Source: Paraphoma chrysanthemicola
Lineage: Eukaryota; Ascomycota; Dothideomycetes; Pleosporales; Phaeosphaeriaceae
DNA length: 64,000 bases
Assembly: GCA_020744225.1 (NCBI GenBank)
Contig: JAGMWG010000026.1
Span: 186,001 to 250,000 of the forward strand
Direction: 5' to 3'
Positions 1 to 11,812 of this stretch are shown piece after piece. Each line of letters starts with the position of its first letter. Position 1 is the stretch's first letter. The position numbers were made by a program, and so were the translations under genes. The notes beneath the pieces are model-generated. The model was not told the DNA's origin. It searched no databases and saw only the letters and a program-made list of their open reading frames with translations.

Positions 1-699
1 TCGTATCTGTATAGCCTCGTTGAGTGTTCTGACATCTTGGAGTTCTTGCTTGGATTTGGCTTCGTAGGTCTTCACGTTCGCTTGTGCCATGGCAACATTA
101 TGCCCAAGCTGTTGTACCCCAAGTGAGCGTGATTGTGAAATTGCCTACGCTGTCTGTTCTAGGTCTCCTCCATATTCATGGGTCTGTCTCCATCGTCCTG
201 CACGCATCTGTTTTGATAATTCTACCGCATCCACCTCGGACAGTACTTTTCATGACATCATTACTTCCGGACGGCTACAAATCGAGGGGTGGGATTGTGA
301 CGTGCGGATTTCATACTCCTGCAGAGAGCTTCTTGATTGGCTTCTTTCGGACGAGCTGAGTTTGGCGATGTGGTATGTCCATACCTCTTGATCATATACC
401 TTGGATGTTCGCAGGATCAGATCTAGACTTGGGGTTTTCAGCACCTTTGTGAGGCCCGGTGCAGGTGATGAATAAGCTAGATTTGTCTCCTGCCCCAGAT
501 CGATGAAGTTCTTGGGGGTGGCCCTCTTCTGGACACTGAGATGAATGCCAGAAGGATCGTCGAAGGGCCAGCCACGAGATCTGGACTTTGCCGCTCTATG
601 ATCATGCCCGCCGTGGTTGCAGGTTGGTTTCTGAACCTTAGTTCGCTTCGTCTTCTTCTTTCGCCCGAGTATAAGGCCTCCACTGATGTATGGAAACAT
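1..699 (-). pseudogene. Decayed coding sequence, truncated by the left edge
   Basis: One minus-strand frame reads as protein for about 233 codons down to position 1, interrupted only by TGA at 250-252 and TAG at 145-147. The upstream half is basic and polar (KKKTKRTKVQKP). The last 60 codons form a Gln/Lys/Glu-rich helical stretch (for example KTYEAKSKQELQDVRTLNEA) that looks like a coiled coil and runs off the window. Immediately upstream (about 660-780) another frame encodes an acidic stretch (YEDANVASDFSDNDEAA), so a frameshift near 660 is likely. Both stops are one C-to-T change from Arg or Gln codons. I do not recognise the family. The alternative is chance openness in a neutral region. 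Confidence 0.42.
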
Positions 700-799
700 A
701 CGGCGGCCTCGTCATTGTCTGAGAAGTCGCTAGCAACATTGGCGTCCTCGTAGCGACACTCGGATTCGTATCCGAATCATCATCATTACTCCCGCACCC

Positions 800-3700
800 C
801 TCAGCGGGGCCTGTGCCTTTGCTCGCCCGTTTGTCGAATCTGTGACCAGAAGCTCCCTGGGCTCTTCCACTTTCTCTACACTTGCTTTTGTTCTCTTGCT
901 GGGAACTTCGTCGTGCTAAGCCCTAGTTGAGGCAATACAGTGAATAGTTCACGAGCCTCTGCGAAACATATCATCGGAAGTGCTCAAGTCTTACTAAATG
1001 GGTGTGCGACTCTCGGAAAGAGCTCCAAGCTGGTGCATGGTCAAGGGTGACATGCGCGAGTGATTTGCTGAAACGAGATGGAAAAGTCTCTGTGGTTGAG
1101 CAGTTGTAGTATAGTTATTTGCATCTTAAGACGAGTCACCGTCGGATGCTCACACTGGCTGTGTGTCTCACACACGAGATTATCATTCCAAGCACAGCCG
1201 CGATGAACATCCGCTCTGCGTGAGCAAAAGGTCGCGATCAGTTATCATCATTGAAGCTTCCTATCGAACGAGGCGCGGAACCAGTGCGGTGCTGTCTCGT
1301 CTGAGGAGAGCATTTTGCTGCTGCAATGACAAGAAACATCCTCGCACAACCCGATTTGCCACACCATCCCTCCAGCGTACGCACTGCCACCCAAGACTGC
1401 GCGTTGTCGCACACCTGCGACGCCAACGTCTGTATTCTCATATGCATATACGAAGATCATCATTGCTATGGGGATTCACCAGGACAGCTCGGTGCGACCG
1501 TGGTGGCCATAACGATCTTGCGGCAATTTCGTTGACGCACGTGACGCCCCACCGCTCGCTCTCGCGCTTTACGCAGGCGATGCTTCGCACCAAATACTTC
1601 ATACGGGAAGAAACCTGTGCATGGACAACTCATAACGCGTGTTACATGAGCACGGTGGAGATGGAATTGGTGGAGGACATTTGAGTGCTTTGAGGTTGCC
1701 AAATTGGGAGAAGAATTTACACAAGCGGGACACAACCAGCGCAGCTCGAACTCTCCGGACATATCTTCCAAGTCAACAGATTGGAGATGAAGTCGCCCAT
1801 AATCGTGGACAACAAATAGTGGTAATACTAAGGCTCAGTGGGCACAACACTGGAAGCTACGGAGTGAAGTAACTTCCCTTCAACACTCGCCCCAAAAGAA
1901 ATGACAGATGCTCCTTTATGCTTCTTGCCGCGTGACATAGTCAGCGTCTGTCTCATCAAGCTAGTTAATGAAGTAGTGCCAAACTAGCCATCGAGCCCTC
2001 TCGGCCAGTACGTACAACAAGCGCAACTTGTCCTGCGGCAGCGCCATCAGATGCAATGTTGATACCTGTTGTCTGAGCATCGCATTTCTTTTGTTATTAC
2101 ACGGTGTTGCCAATAATTCGTCTAGCATAGGTTGGGCATTGATTCTTTTTGCGTTCGCCTACGAACAAAAAGCTGATGATGTGGCAATCCCTCTACTATA
2201 GCGGCGACTAGGACAATGATGTACTTTCTACCTGATTCGTTCACTGTAAAGCAACCGGGTAGGCAATGAACAATCTGCGCGATGAATATTGTCTTGTGTT
2301 GAGTCTCCAGGCGCACAGATTGAGGGACATTGAAGCCTCACGCCGATCTCACTCCTCGTTGTAACGTTTGCTATCCATCAGGACAGATCAATATGATCGA
2401 GGCTGCTCTGCCAGAGCGCAGCTTTGGGCAAGATGAACGAGGCGTAAGATTGGTTCAACTGACCAAGATTAAAGAATTGACTAGAAGTATGAGGGGTATG
2501 AGCAAGGGGAGGATGCTCCACCATAGCGCGACATCTTCTGCGCGTAGCTCGAGTGTGGAATCTGAACATTTTTACACCGAAATGATCAACTTTACTCGAA
2601 ACTGCAGAGGGTTCGAGAAGACAGGGTGCTCGAGGGACGCTCAGCCCAGACAGTGCGGTGCAACGCTACTTGGCAGACTTTATCGTGGGGGCGACTTTGA
2701 AGTAGTAATCTCATAAGAGCATTTAGAGATGCACACGGAAGGGCATAAGATCTTTGCGTCGACACACCATTACTGACTTCGAAGTGGGAGCAGCTTTCCC
2801 TGTGAAATTGGGTTGGACTGATCAACAAGAACGTAGCAACATGGATTCAGAGCAAAGACCGACCAGATTATTATGCTATGCATTCGGACGAAGAAAGGCG
2901 TATAGCTGTACCAGGAGCAGCTTCAGCAGCAGCAACTAATGCGATGTCAGCCATGCTCGTCGCGCTGATACGCAACCGCGTACCCACATGTCCATAATCT
3001 TGGAACATGAAAGCCGCGCAGTGCCCGGAAGCCAATGAAGGAGTCCAGAAGCACAGTATACTAAGTAAGAGTTAGTTTGGCTTGCTAAGCGACGATGCCG
3101 AGAGGCTGTCCTCGGCAGTACCATCGCGCTTCACACTCTCATGGCTGAAGGTGGGTGCCCAAACACCAATAGCGCAACAACTGGACCCTTACAAATACGT
3201 GAAAGGACTCCATGCAGATGTTGAGCAAACGTCCTGGAAAGTGCCCCTGTCGTCATCTTTGCTGTAAACCAGGCACAGCCAGCTGCATGAACCATTTCGA
3301 TAAAAAATGAAATACTTCGTTCAAGCTTCTTAACCTTCGCATAATGGCATGATGCGATGATTGTCGTAATTGAGCATGATCAGTCGCCTCCAGCCCTCTT
3401 GTCTGCGCAGTTCAACGGCGGAGGTCGAATCCACCTGGTCCCCAGATAATACCGGCACAGTTTGTGTCCAAGCTCTGGAAGATGACATACACCTAGATAT
3501 AAATTATATTCACGAAAAAGCTTACAGTGAAATAATAAACAGTAGAACATACTAAGATATTGGAAACAGAATACGACCCTTACTTTCAACCATGTGCGGC
3601 GTTATGTATCCTCTGCGACGGGTAGGAACTTCTTGTGCATGCTAAAGAGCTTAGATGTTTTTTTGTGAATACACACCCAACTCTCAAATTTGAATACCAG

Positions 3701-5289
3701 ATTCGAGGCTCAAACAAGCAGTCGATTGGTCGCGGAAACATTTGTAGGTGGATCTCAGGATATGTGTGGGTGTTGCAGGATGCATGATGTGAGGTAGCTG
3801 CCATCGAAGTCAGTCAGAAAGCCGTGCCAAGACTGTGTGTGAGTGACTGCACGTGTCTTGGCCCCGGCTCGTTATCTTACCTAGGTCTCTAGCAGCAGAC
3901 TACCAAGGAATACTGGATTGTTGTATCTAGTTGGTGCCATATCGACACTCATGTGGCTAGGCCTGTCGCAGGTCCCTCGTGAGAGTTTTCTACACTTTCC
4001 GAGCTTTGTGCGTCAAAGTGCCGCTGGACAAGAAGTCACGAGTTTCCAAGAGTGGCTTGGTTCTAGATGCTGAGTTCACCCAAGTACTTGAGAACGGGTT
4101 TCTAATTATACAGGCGCGGATGAAGTGCCTATATGAAGTGTCGGTCAAGATGGGCGTTCAAGGCCAAAATTAATTGACCATAGAGCACTATGCCGACGAA
4201 TGCCATCAGTGGTTTGGTCGACTACCACAGCTTTCAAGTGGTTATACAATGACCAAGATAGAACAATGGCATAGGGGGCTATCTCATGTGCATGGAACGT
4301 GAGGCTTCCATGTTCGACTGGGCGAAGAACAGCCTAGGGATGGATTCGTCGCATACTTCAGTCGTATTGACAAAGTCGCAAAGGAATAAACTTTGATTTA
4401 AGCACTATGAGCGAACGACCATGCAGATCCATTCAATCACATACAGGGCGAAATGTCACACTTCGATCACACTCCTGCAAACTAATAGATCAATCAGATG
4501 GTCGATCGACAACTTCTGCCACCACGTGCATCCGCCACCTCAAAGCACATTGGTTTTCTGGACCGCTTCGACCTCGTCACCCTGGATGCCGCTTGCATAG
4601 TCGAGATCCTGACAAGCATGACTACTGAGCCATGAATTCTACGACATGATGTGATCTCCACATTACAGAAGGTTCTTGTATCGTTCATCGTCACAACGGT
4701 CCACTTCCAGCTTGGAGATCTTGGCTCGCAGCCTGATGGCGTTGGCGTTGCTCTCAGCTGGACCGGTTGCGACCAGTGCGCCGAAAATTCCGCGCAGATG
4801 TTGGCTCTCGCCTGGATCCTCTACGCGTATCCTGAATTGTTGAGTAGAGGCTGAGCAAGCATCGTCTGATGCAGGTGGTCAAGACAAGGAGCAAAGGCTA
4901 GATTTGAGATTCTTCCGATATGCGGGCAACGGGGTCGGGTTGCGTTTTCCTGTGTGTGAGGGCTGTTTTGTCATCTCTGCTGGCTCCGGTGCGCGGGTTC
5001 TGATGTTCTTTGTCGACGGAGCAGCAAAAGTGGATGCTCGGCTTTTTGAGCGGGATCATTTTGCGGGCAAAGAGGCTCGGCACAGGCAGTTTCGGGGATG
5101 ACGACGTCCATCTTGAGTCACAATGATGCTGTTGTGGCGTTAGAGGATATCGATGACGTCGGAAGCCAGAATGTATACCTGCTCAGGCTTTTGAGTCCTG
5201 GGTCATTGATGTCAGAAGGACGCTGGTGTTTGAATAGCTTGGGAAACCGCCCACCACCGGGCCCGGCTACGGCACATAGTATGTCAATC
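800..5289. other. Stretch without convincing genes
   Basis: Only short ORFs occur here, the longest being 1163-1684 plus and 1466-1771 minus. They start at non-ATG codons, antisense each other, and show no domain, intron signals or protein-like composition. I see no repeats or RNA genes. Confidence 0.4.
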
Positions 5290-6020
5290 TAAACAATAAA
5301 TCTGCAGCATACTTTCGAGGAGGCAACCGATGTGTACCTTGCCCGTTTGCAGCCACTTAGCATTCCAACCTGCTGGATCAAGACTGAGTACTTCCAGGTT
5401 CACAATGGCAAGAATGATACCAATATCATCACTCTGGTAACCTACATATAAAATTATGGCTTGGTTGTGGGCCGTTGTTTGTCCTGGGGACAGCATACAT
5501 ACTGTCGTATCCAGCATGCGCGACACGATCGCAGTATGACTCCACGAGATCCTCCCACCACAACAGCACAACTGCCGTCGAGAATCTGAAGACGGCGGCT
5601 TCCCTTGCCTTTCGTAACAACCGGAACGACTGTCGAGATTGTCCGTCACCTCGTAACGTGCCTACTGCAGGACGCATTGTTGGCTAGGTACGGAACACAA
5701 TGCATACGATGCCTCACGCAAGGCTTCATCGGTAATCGATGCTCTATTTCCCCGTGTAGTGGGCCTTGGGTTATGACTCTTGCGGATGGCATCGGTGTTC
5801 AATTCTTCTTGGTTGTGGAAACGTTTGGAGACGTGAAGTTGTGCATCGCAAATCCAAGGATGCATCACTCATTGGCTGCACCTTCCGTTCCTCTGGGCCT
5901 GGACTTGCCGTCAAAGTAGTATTGGCGCCGTACTACATCGCTCAACCCTTGTTAAAAGCCTGCATTTATAGATTGGTCAGGAAACGATGTAGCCTGGACG
6001 TAATGCTGCACGTGCTATAG
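5290..6020 (+). pseudogene. Possible decayed multi-exon gene fragment
   Basis: At 5302-5439 a plus-strand stretch reads as protein (TFEEATDVYLARLQPL, then EYFQVHNGKNDTNIITL) and ends at a GTAACC donor-like site. Further protein-like stretches follow in two frames, for example MTLADGIGVQFFLVVETFGD at about 5773-5832. No single frame spans the locus, so introns plus frameshifts are assumed. The antisense ORF at 5284-5649 is the competing reading. No family was recognised. Confidence 0.25.
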
Positions 6021-6672
6021 ATCCACGCGAGAGAGTGGTGTTCTGACTCAGCTCAGCCCGTGACACGCTCAGTCCACAATTCCGGCATGAATCGCAGTAC
6101 ACGCAAGCCATTCGTGGAACTGGCAAGAGGGGGATGCTTGAATGTGCTAACTCGGGCCTGCCCCTCGCCATGCTACCCCGCTCTTGTCACACCATGTCAC
6201 GACCAACCTGAGTTGACAGTGCCGTGTCACAGCATTACTGGAAGCGCCGGCTATGGGGCGGCATCCGCAGAGTGCACGAATTTAGGCATGCGTGCCTACT
6301 AGAATGTATGACGGATAGTATATTGACATGAAGCTACGCACAAGGAGACAACAACGCATAGGGGAAAGACTAAAGGCAATACGTGGAAATTTGTCGATTT
6401 GGTTTTGATCGAAGCAGTTACTACCTGGAAGGATCACTGGCCGGTGCCCTGCATCCTTGAACCTCTATACGCAAGTCCCGAGCACAAGAACCGACACGGG
6501 AACGCTTGACCAACCTGTACACCCCCGTGGACGGGCGAAAAGGGCATGTATGAGCCTGGCGTAGACCAGAAGAGGTCGCACGCGATGTCACAACTACCCA
6601 CTAAGAGCAATCGTACCCGTAGCGATCGGGACCAGACAACGCCTGAGACCGGGGCAGACTTGACCACCCGCC

Positions 6673-6711
6673 GTGGTTGGATTGGTTGTTGGGTTGGTTG
6701 TTGGATTAGCC
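6673..6711. repeat. Short GGTT-rich tandem repeat
   Basis: Imperfect copies of a GGTTGTTGG-like word repeat over about 40 bp (ggttggattggttgttgg and onward). It is a local slippage repeat with no coding implication. Confidence 0.5.
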
Positions 6712-6849
6712 ACTGTCAGAGCGGGATGGCGAAGCGCAGCGGATGTGTGACCTTCGTACTCGAAGCCAAGGTCGACCTCGTATATCTGTTTGATGATGCA
6801 TTGGTGTGACTGCCTCGATCGCGTCCTGCTGGCGTGTGCCTGGCTTGGC

Positions 6850-7500
6850 TTCTGAGCTTAACATTGTTGTTCTTCAGTCAGGGCGTGAAGTACGTAAGCG
6901 CACTCATTGGGGTCAAGGCTCTAGGACAAGGCTCTCTTGATGAGCTTGGTGAGGTTCTGGATTTTTTGATTGCTTTGCAATCTTCGGCACCTGTTCAGCA
7001 ATCTGCGCGGCTTGATGCTCACAACAATTCATGGCCAAGTTGGTCGGGCTCCGCTTCGCTGTGCCGGCCTGGGCTTATCCTGGATGGCGGTCTACCGGGA
7101 TCGGAGCGGCGGGCTGTATATTGCGGTGTCATACCACGGTCTCGATGGTATGAGACAGGCGCGTCGCGATTGCACTGGAGCGGTTTTGGGAAGCATTTTT
7201 GCGCGTGAGCCGATGTTGCATCGATGGGACTATCACCTGGTACGTTGTGGGGAATCCGATGAAGACCTACAAGGGACCATCGGCATTATCGTTGACAGAC
7301 CGCGCCCTACCAATCTTTGTCCTCCAGTAGCCTTCTGGAGTTTGCAGCCAGCAGCTCTGGTCCGTCAACGTACGTCTTCCGTGGAGCACTCGGCCTGTCC
7401 ATGTCGCATCCGAGTATTGGCAGCGAAATGCGTGCAGGAGACCGTTCTTCGTCCAAGTGTTGCACCAACGGCTGCCTGGTTCTTTGATGATGCGTGGCAT
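6850..7500 (-). pseudogene. Heavily decayed coding sequence
   Basis: A minus-strand frame reads as protein from about 7500 (RCQYSDATWTGRVLHGRRTL) towards 6850 (AMNCCEHQAAQIAEQVPKIA), broken by at least five stops. Composition (Gln, Asn, Thr, Arg) stays coherent across the stops. The plus-strand ORF at 6970-7539 overlaps and is a rival interpretation. No family was recognised, and the call depends on composition alone. Confidence 0.25.
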
Positions 7501-7929
7501 TGCATATCGTTGCGAGTCTGGGTAAGAGATGCAGTCTGATTATGGCGGCTGCGAAGGCGGAGATTGTGAGGCACACCAGTCTCGACAAGTCAGGGGAAAG
7601 TAAGGATGCACTGCCCTGACGGGTGTGGGACTCCTTTGAACCCCTCCGCACTGTCTTGTAATACTTTGCGCGGAAATACATGGTTTCATAAGGCCCGTGC
7701 AAAAGCGTACATCCACTTGAAACGTCGCACGTAACCAAACCTGTCAAGGCCGATTTGGGCTTCAGGCACCGCGAAGAATGAGAGGGGAAAGCTTGCATGA
7801 AAATGATGACATATACTGCAGTCAATTACCATGCATGATAGTCAATCAATGCCGGAGCTTCAACTGTTGTGGCCACGAGCTCTCGCCGTGAACGTGGCAG
7901 GAGCAATGGTGTCTGTTCGCTGGTTGAGA

Positions 7930-8401
7930 CTACACAACAGGGATATCACGGTGCCGCCCGATCAGGGTCAATTCCCCAACATTACCATAACCATCTGGCA
8001 GGCAGGCAGCGGCGTTGTCCGTGATAAGATCAAGCCCGAAGCAGATTTCAGCAGATGGTGACTGTGCCAGGCGACCCGGGGTATCGTACTCACTTACCTG
8101 TGAGTAGTGGATCCTCGTGTGCGACACGTCGGAGATTGAAGGCAGGTCAAGGGAGGCGGAGGTTTGGGCACCAGGAACCTACAAGCAGACGCTGCGCGTG
8201 TATCGACCGTTTGAAAAAATGAAAGAGCGGACACTGAAGACGCCGGAGAGATCTTCAGGTAAGTAGAGGACAGAGTCAAGCTTCATGGTAAGGAGAGAAA
8301 TGAAAAAGGTTTTGCATTCGTTCCGAACAGCTTCGGAATCGATCCATCGTGGGGTTTTGATCCCTGTGCTTCCCTCAAGGGGCTTCTTCCCACATTCCAA
8401 C
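7930..8401 (-). pseudogene. Decayed coding sequence downstream of the Asn-Glu-Glu repeat
   Basis: One minus-strand frame runs from the edge of the 9-bp repeat to a TAG at 7930, about 157 codons, with one internal TAG at 8179-8181. It contains ordinary protein-like sequence (TPRWIDSEAVRNECKTFF, LYLPEDLSGVFSVRSFIF, FGLDLITDNAAACLPDG). A possible GTAAGT donor lies at about 8091-8101, so part of the frame may be intronic. The frame is continuous with the Arg-Arg-Met reading of the repeat. The family is unknown. Confidence 0.4.
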
Positions 8402-8729
8402 CTCCTCATTCTCCTCATTCTCCTCATTCTCCTCATTCTCCTCATTCTCCTCATTCTCCTCATTCTCCTCATTCTCCTCATTCTCCTCATTCTCCTCATT
8501 CTCCTCATTCTCCTCATTCTCCTCATTCTCCTCATTCTCCTCATTCTCCTCATTCTCCTCATTCTCCTCATTCTCCTCATTCTCCTCATTCTCCTCATTC
8601 TCCTCATTCTCCTCATTCTCCTCATTCTCCTCATTCTCCTCATTCTCCTCATTCTCCTCATTCTCCTCATTCTCCTCATTCTCCTCATTCTCCTCATTCT
8701 TCTCATTCTCCTCATTCTCCTCATTCTCA
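8402..8729. repeat. 9-bp minisatellite (CTCCTCATT)n, about 36 copies
   Basis: The unit ctcctcatt is repeated about 36 times with almost no divergence; one unit near 8695-8701 carries a C-to-T change. Because the unit is a multiple of three without stops in any phase, all six frames are open: minus strand gives (Asn-Glu-Glu)n or (Met-Arg-Arg)n, plus strand gives (Ile-Leu-Leu)n. The long ORFs reported over this stretch come from the repeat. Flanking minus-strand frames read as protein on both sides, so the expansion lies inside or next to a former coding region. Confidence 0.95.
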
Positions 8730-8828
8730 CCGTCCCCATCGTTCCTACTCCCGATCAAGCCCTCCCTCACTTGCGCAATATTCGTCCCCCGAATCCGTTG
8801 TTTACCAAGCGCAAGCGCGCTACTTTGG

Positions 8829-9075
8829 TCAGGAACCCGTATACATGGATTCCTCTTCATCGTATACTTTGTGGAAATACTCGACGATGTTAGCTGCAGT
8901 ATTGCTCTGCAGTCTTGAAACCCTAAAAGCTTGTTTCTCTGCTTCGGACTCCATTTGGACGAGCTTGTAGCAGAGGAGGCTTATCGCCTCCTGTGCTTCT
9001 TCGTTCTACTTAGACAGAGTACGGTACGCTTGACAAAGAGTGACAATGGGGTCGTCGCTGCCGCTCGCAGTACGA
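8829..9075 (-). pseudogene. Decayed helical coding fragment upstream of the repeat
   Basis: A minus-strand frame of about 80 codons reads as an amphipathic helix (NEEAQEAISLLCYKLVQMES, then VSRLQSNTAANIVEYFHKV). It has one internal TAG at 9006-9008 and ends at a TGA at 8829-8831. It lies just 5' of the (Asn-Glu-Glu)n repeat and may be the N-terminal part of the same former gene as 7930-8401, in a different phase. A similar helical pattern is seen at 17913-18674, but relatedness could not be tested. Confidence 0.4.
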
Positions 9076-9586
9076 GCTTGAGGCATATAGGCCAATGCTG
9101 TCTTGGTGCGGTGCTATGAAATCAGGCTTTGTAGGTAGCCTGCTACGGATCGTTCCCCTAGAGCTAATATCCGCGGCTCCATGTTCGCACCGAATGCCCA
9201 AGCTTGGGGATTGAGCCTGGCCCGGACAGGCAAGCCTTCACGTAGTCGAAGATGCTCATCAATGTCGTAGTCCGCATTGTAATGCCTCGGGGGGCTTAGA
9301 GGGTCTTTGTAAAGTCAGATATCAGCCACAGTGCATGTGTTATGCCATGTGCATACCTGAAATGGGCTGCTCTCGTTTGACCTTCTCGCTTTCCGTATCA
9401 ACTGAATTCGGGATTTTCGTTGCATCAGCATACTGCCGCCATCAAGGTTGTGATTAGGTCATGAGTACTCACGGTTGGGAGACATAAGCACTTTGCGGCT
9501 AACCTGACTTCCTTTCATCTATGGCAAGTCAGCAATCAACCATGGCATTATAGTGTCAAGGGACCTACTTTGTCTGCACGTAAGAT

Positions 9587-9841
9587 GTGATGACTGCTTC
9601 CGCCGAGCGAGCACTCACGGAAGCAGCTTTGGAAATCGAGGAGATAACAGAGGGTTTTGGGAGAGAACTATGGAAGGAAGCGATGAGATTGTTGATCGAA
9701 GAAGATGGAGGGAGCCTCGAGACTATATACCTGAGTCCCGGAGCGGAGGATCACATAGCCCATCTCAACAAAAGCCTGTTGGCAGTGCTTTGCATGGTCA
9801 GACGTTTCGCCTACCTCCGCACGGGAGATTGGCTAGCATAG
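9587..9841 (+). CDS. Small acidic ORF, hypothetical
   Basis: An 84-codon ORF beginning ATG-ATG encodes a helical acidic segment (LEIEEITEGFGRELWKEAMR) and ends at TAG. No domain, signal peptide or intron signals were seen. It could be an exon or remnant rather than a complete gene. The overlapping ORF in another frame (9553-10044) is Arg/Ser-rich and looks like a shadow. Confidence 0.22.
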   Translation: MMTASAERALTEAALEIEEITEGFGRELWKEAMRLLIEEDGGSLETIYLSPGAEDHIAHLNKSLLAVLCMVRRFAYLRTGDWLA

Positions 9842-10030
9842 TGACCCGTATGCGAAACATTACAACTTCGGAATCTGGAGTGGCATGCCGTGTCACTCTT
9901 GGTCTGGCGCACAGCTGCCACGATGATGCATGCGATCCTGCGTGCTGCTTGAGGGCGGGCCCACAATGTCGTGTCAGTCACAAGAGCCGGCATAGTCAAA
10001 GTGTCTCAAAGTTAGTGGCGCTCTTCACAG

Positions 10031-10658
10031 ATGACCGTAAGTAGGTCGTCAGCCAAATTCCGAAGTAATGCCTTGATTTGTGATTGCAAGCATCGCATCC
10101 AAGCTCGGCTGGGTTTTGGCAAGGGCGCACAAAAGCCTGCAACACAGTCGAGTGGGACGACCAGGGAGAAGATACAGAAATTGACCATGGTGATCGGCGA
10201 AGGAGTGGTCCCACCGCTGGCGTTGATATCGCCCGCTGCATTGCGCGGTCTCTCGACAGAAATCGCGGTAGCTGCACCGTTTTTGTAGGGACGTTGGAAC
10301 TGGTATCGGAAAGTGGGGTGGAGAGTGACTATGACAAAGCTCCACACGACACCTCGCAGCACGCAGGACGTGGATGATGCAGGCACTTTTGTCAGCACGT
10401 CGTGCGCAAGGCTCCAATGTTCTTCAACTCGTTGCCCTCTCAAGCGCGGCCTTGGACACGGAAGTGACGGTGGAGATTGTCGAAATTGCACACCGGGCAC
10501 CTCCTCGAACTCCGGTTGGCTCCAAGCCTCTCGAGCTTTCACTGGCCGAGGATGCAGCAGCCTTTGGGCGCGGACAAGCAACGACTGGCGAACCTCACAA
10601 GGCTGAGCAAAGGTCCGGCAGAGATGTCGAGAAACTGAGATGCTCTACTGAAGTCTAA
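10031..10658 (+). pseudogene. Possible frameshifted coding sequence
   Basis: Two overlapping plus-strand frames read as protein in succession: 10084-10377 (for example WDDQGEDTEIDHGD) and 10374-10658 (AALDTEVTVEIVEIAHRAPP). A one-base shift near 10374 would join them. The antisense ORFs at 10012-10581 and 10049-10417 are open too, so strand assignment is weak. No family was recognised. Confidence 0.25.
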
Positions 10659-11649
10659 TAATGCAATGCGCTTCCTACAAATCTATCGCCTAGCTCGCTC
10701 GCGTGCCTTTGTATGCAACGGCCAGGACAGCTCATGATATGCCCGCCGCCGCTCACAATCACCAAGGACCTTGTCTCTGGTTGCTTTTCCGCGGACGGAT
10801 GCATCGATCGTTCATGGGCGTGTCCAACATGCTTCAATGCGCCCAGTCTGGACGTGTCGCGTCGCCATGATGGCAACTTGGCAAGGCAGGTTTGGAACCT
10901 GCTGGCACTTGTCGCACTATGGCGATGACGGCACAAAATTCCTATGGCAGTTTGAAGGAATATGTTGCAACGACATTTCTGTGCAAAGTTGGCCGCTGAA
11001 GACGGATTAGCGGCGTGCACCCCGCGATTCGCCAGCGGGGTGCCACCGACGGAGCCTCACCCAGGTTTGCACGCGACGCGAGAGACGCAAACACCGACAG
11101 AGTGCACTCATGCTCTCCAATTACTGCATCTGAGATATGTCGCATTCTCACTCGAAGTGCCCGCAGGCGCCTTCACGGCCCTGGACTCCTGTTTGTATGG
11201 CCGAGATTTCTTTTGTGCCGCCTCCAAGTCTACATTCTATGCACCTTTACCAACGTGCGGCCGCGTAGACTTGACAAGGTATGGATATGTAGATCCAAAG
11301 TATCATCACAGCGACAGTGCGCCTCCTCGAATCGCTTTATAGTCAGTCTGTAGCGCGCACCCCGGTGCAGAAATGACCGAGGGGCGGACTCCGGCTGCAA
11401 CCAGATCGCCAGAGCCGATGCTGAAGAAGGAACTGATGCAGAATGAGACGCAAAAATCGTAAGCGCAATCACTGCATTCCCCTCATCGGGCTCACCAGAG
11501 GAAGATCACGGGCCTGGACGCGTCGCTGAAGAGTGTGCTGATGATGGGCAGCATGGGCAAGGATGATGTTACCAGCTCCATTGCACTTTTACGCCACTTC
11601 ACTTTGAATCAGGCATGCATCATCAATGAAACCACCATTTTCGATCGCC

Positions 11650-11780
11650 CTATTGACGCCAAAATAACAAAAACGCACAGATCTAGGGTACTAAACTCAA
11701 CATCAAAACTCAAGTACAAAATTCAAAACTCAGATCAAAAATCAGAATTCAAGCTCAAGCACAAAACAATCGCAAGCGCC
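11650..11780. repeat. Low-complexity A-rich tract with repeated AAAACTCA words
   Basis: The words aaaactca, aaattcaa and aagctcaag recur over about 100 bp immediately 3' of the minus-strand gene ending at 11813. It probably contributes the 3' untranslated region and polyadenylation region of that gene. Confidence 0.4.
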
Positions 11781-11812
11781 CCACATCACACCACCCGTGT
11801 CGCCAGCCCAAC

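Noticed and set aside
8179..8893. Three long ORFs of (Met-Arg-Arg)n, (Ile-Leu-Leu)n and (Asn-Glu-Glu)n
   Set aside because: They are produced by one 9-bp minisatellite without stops in any phase; only the flanks carry coding signal.
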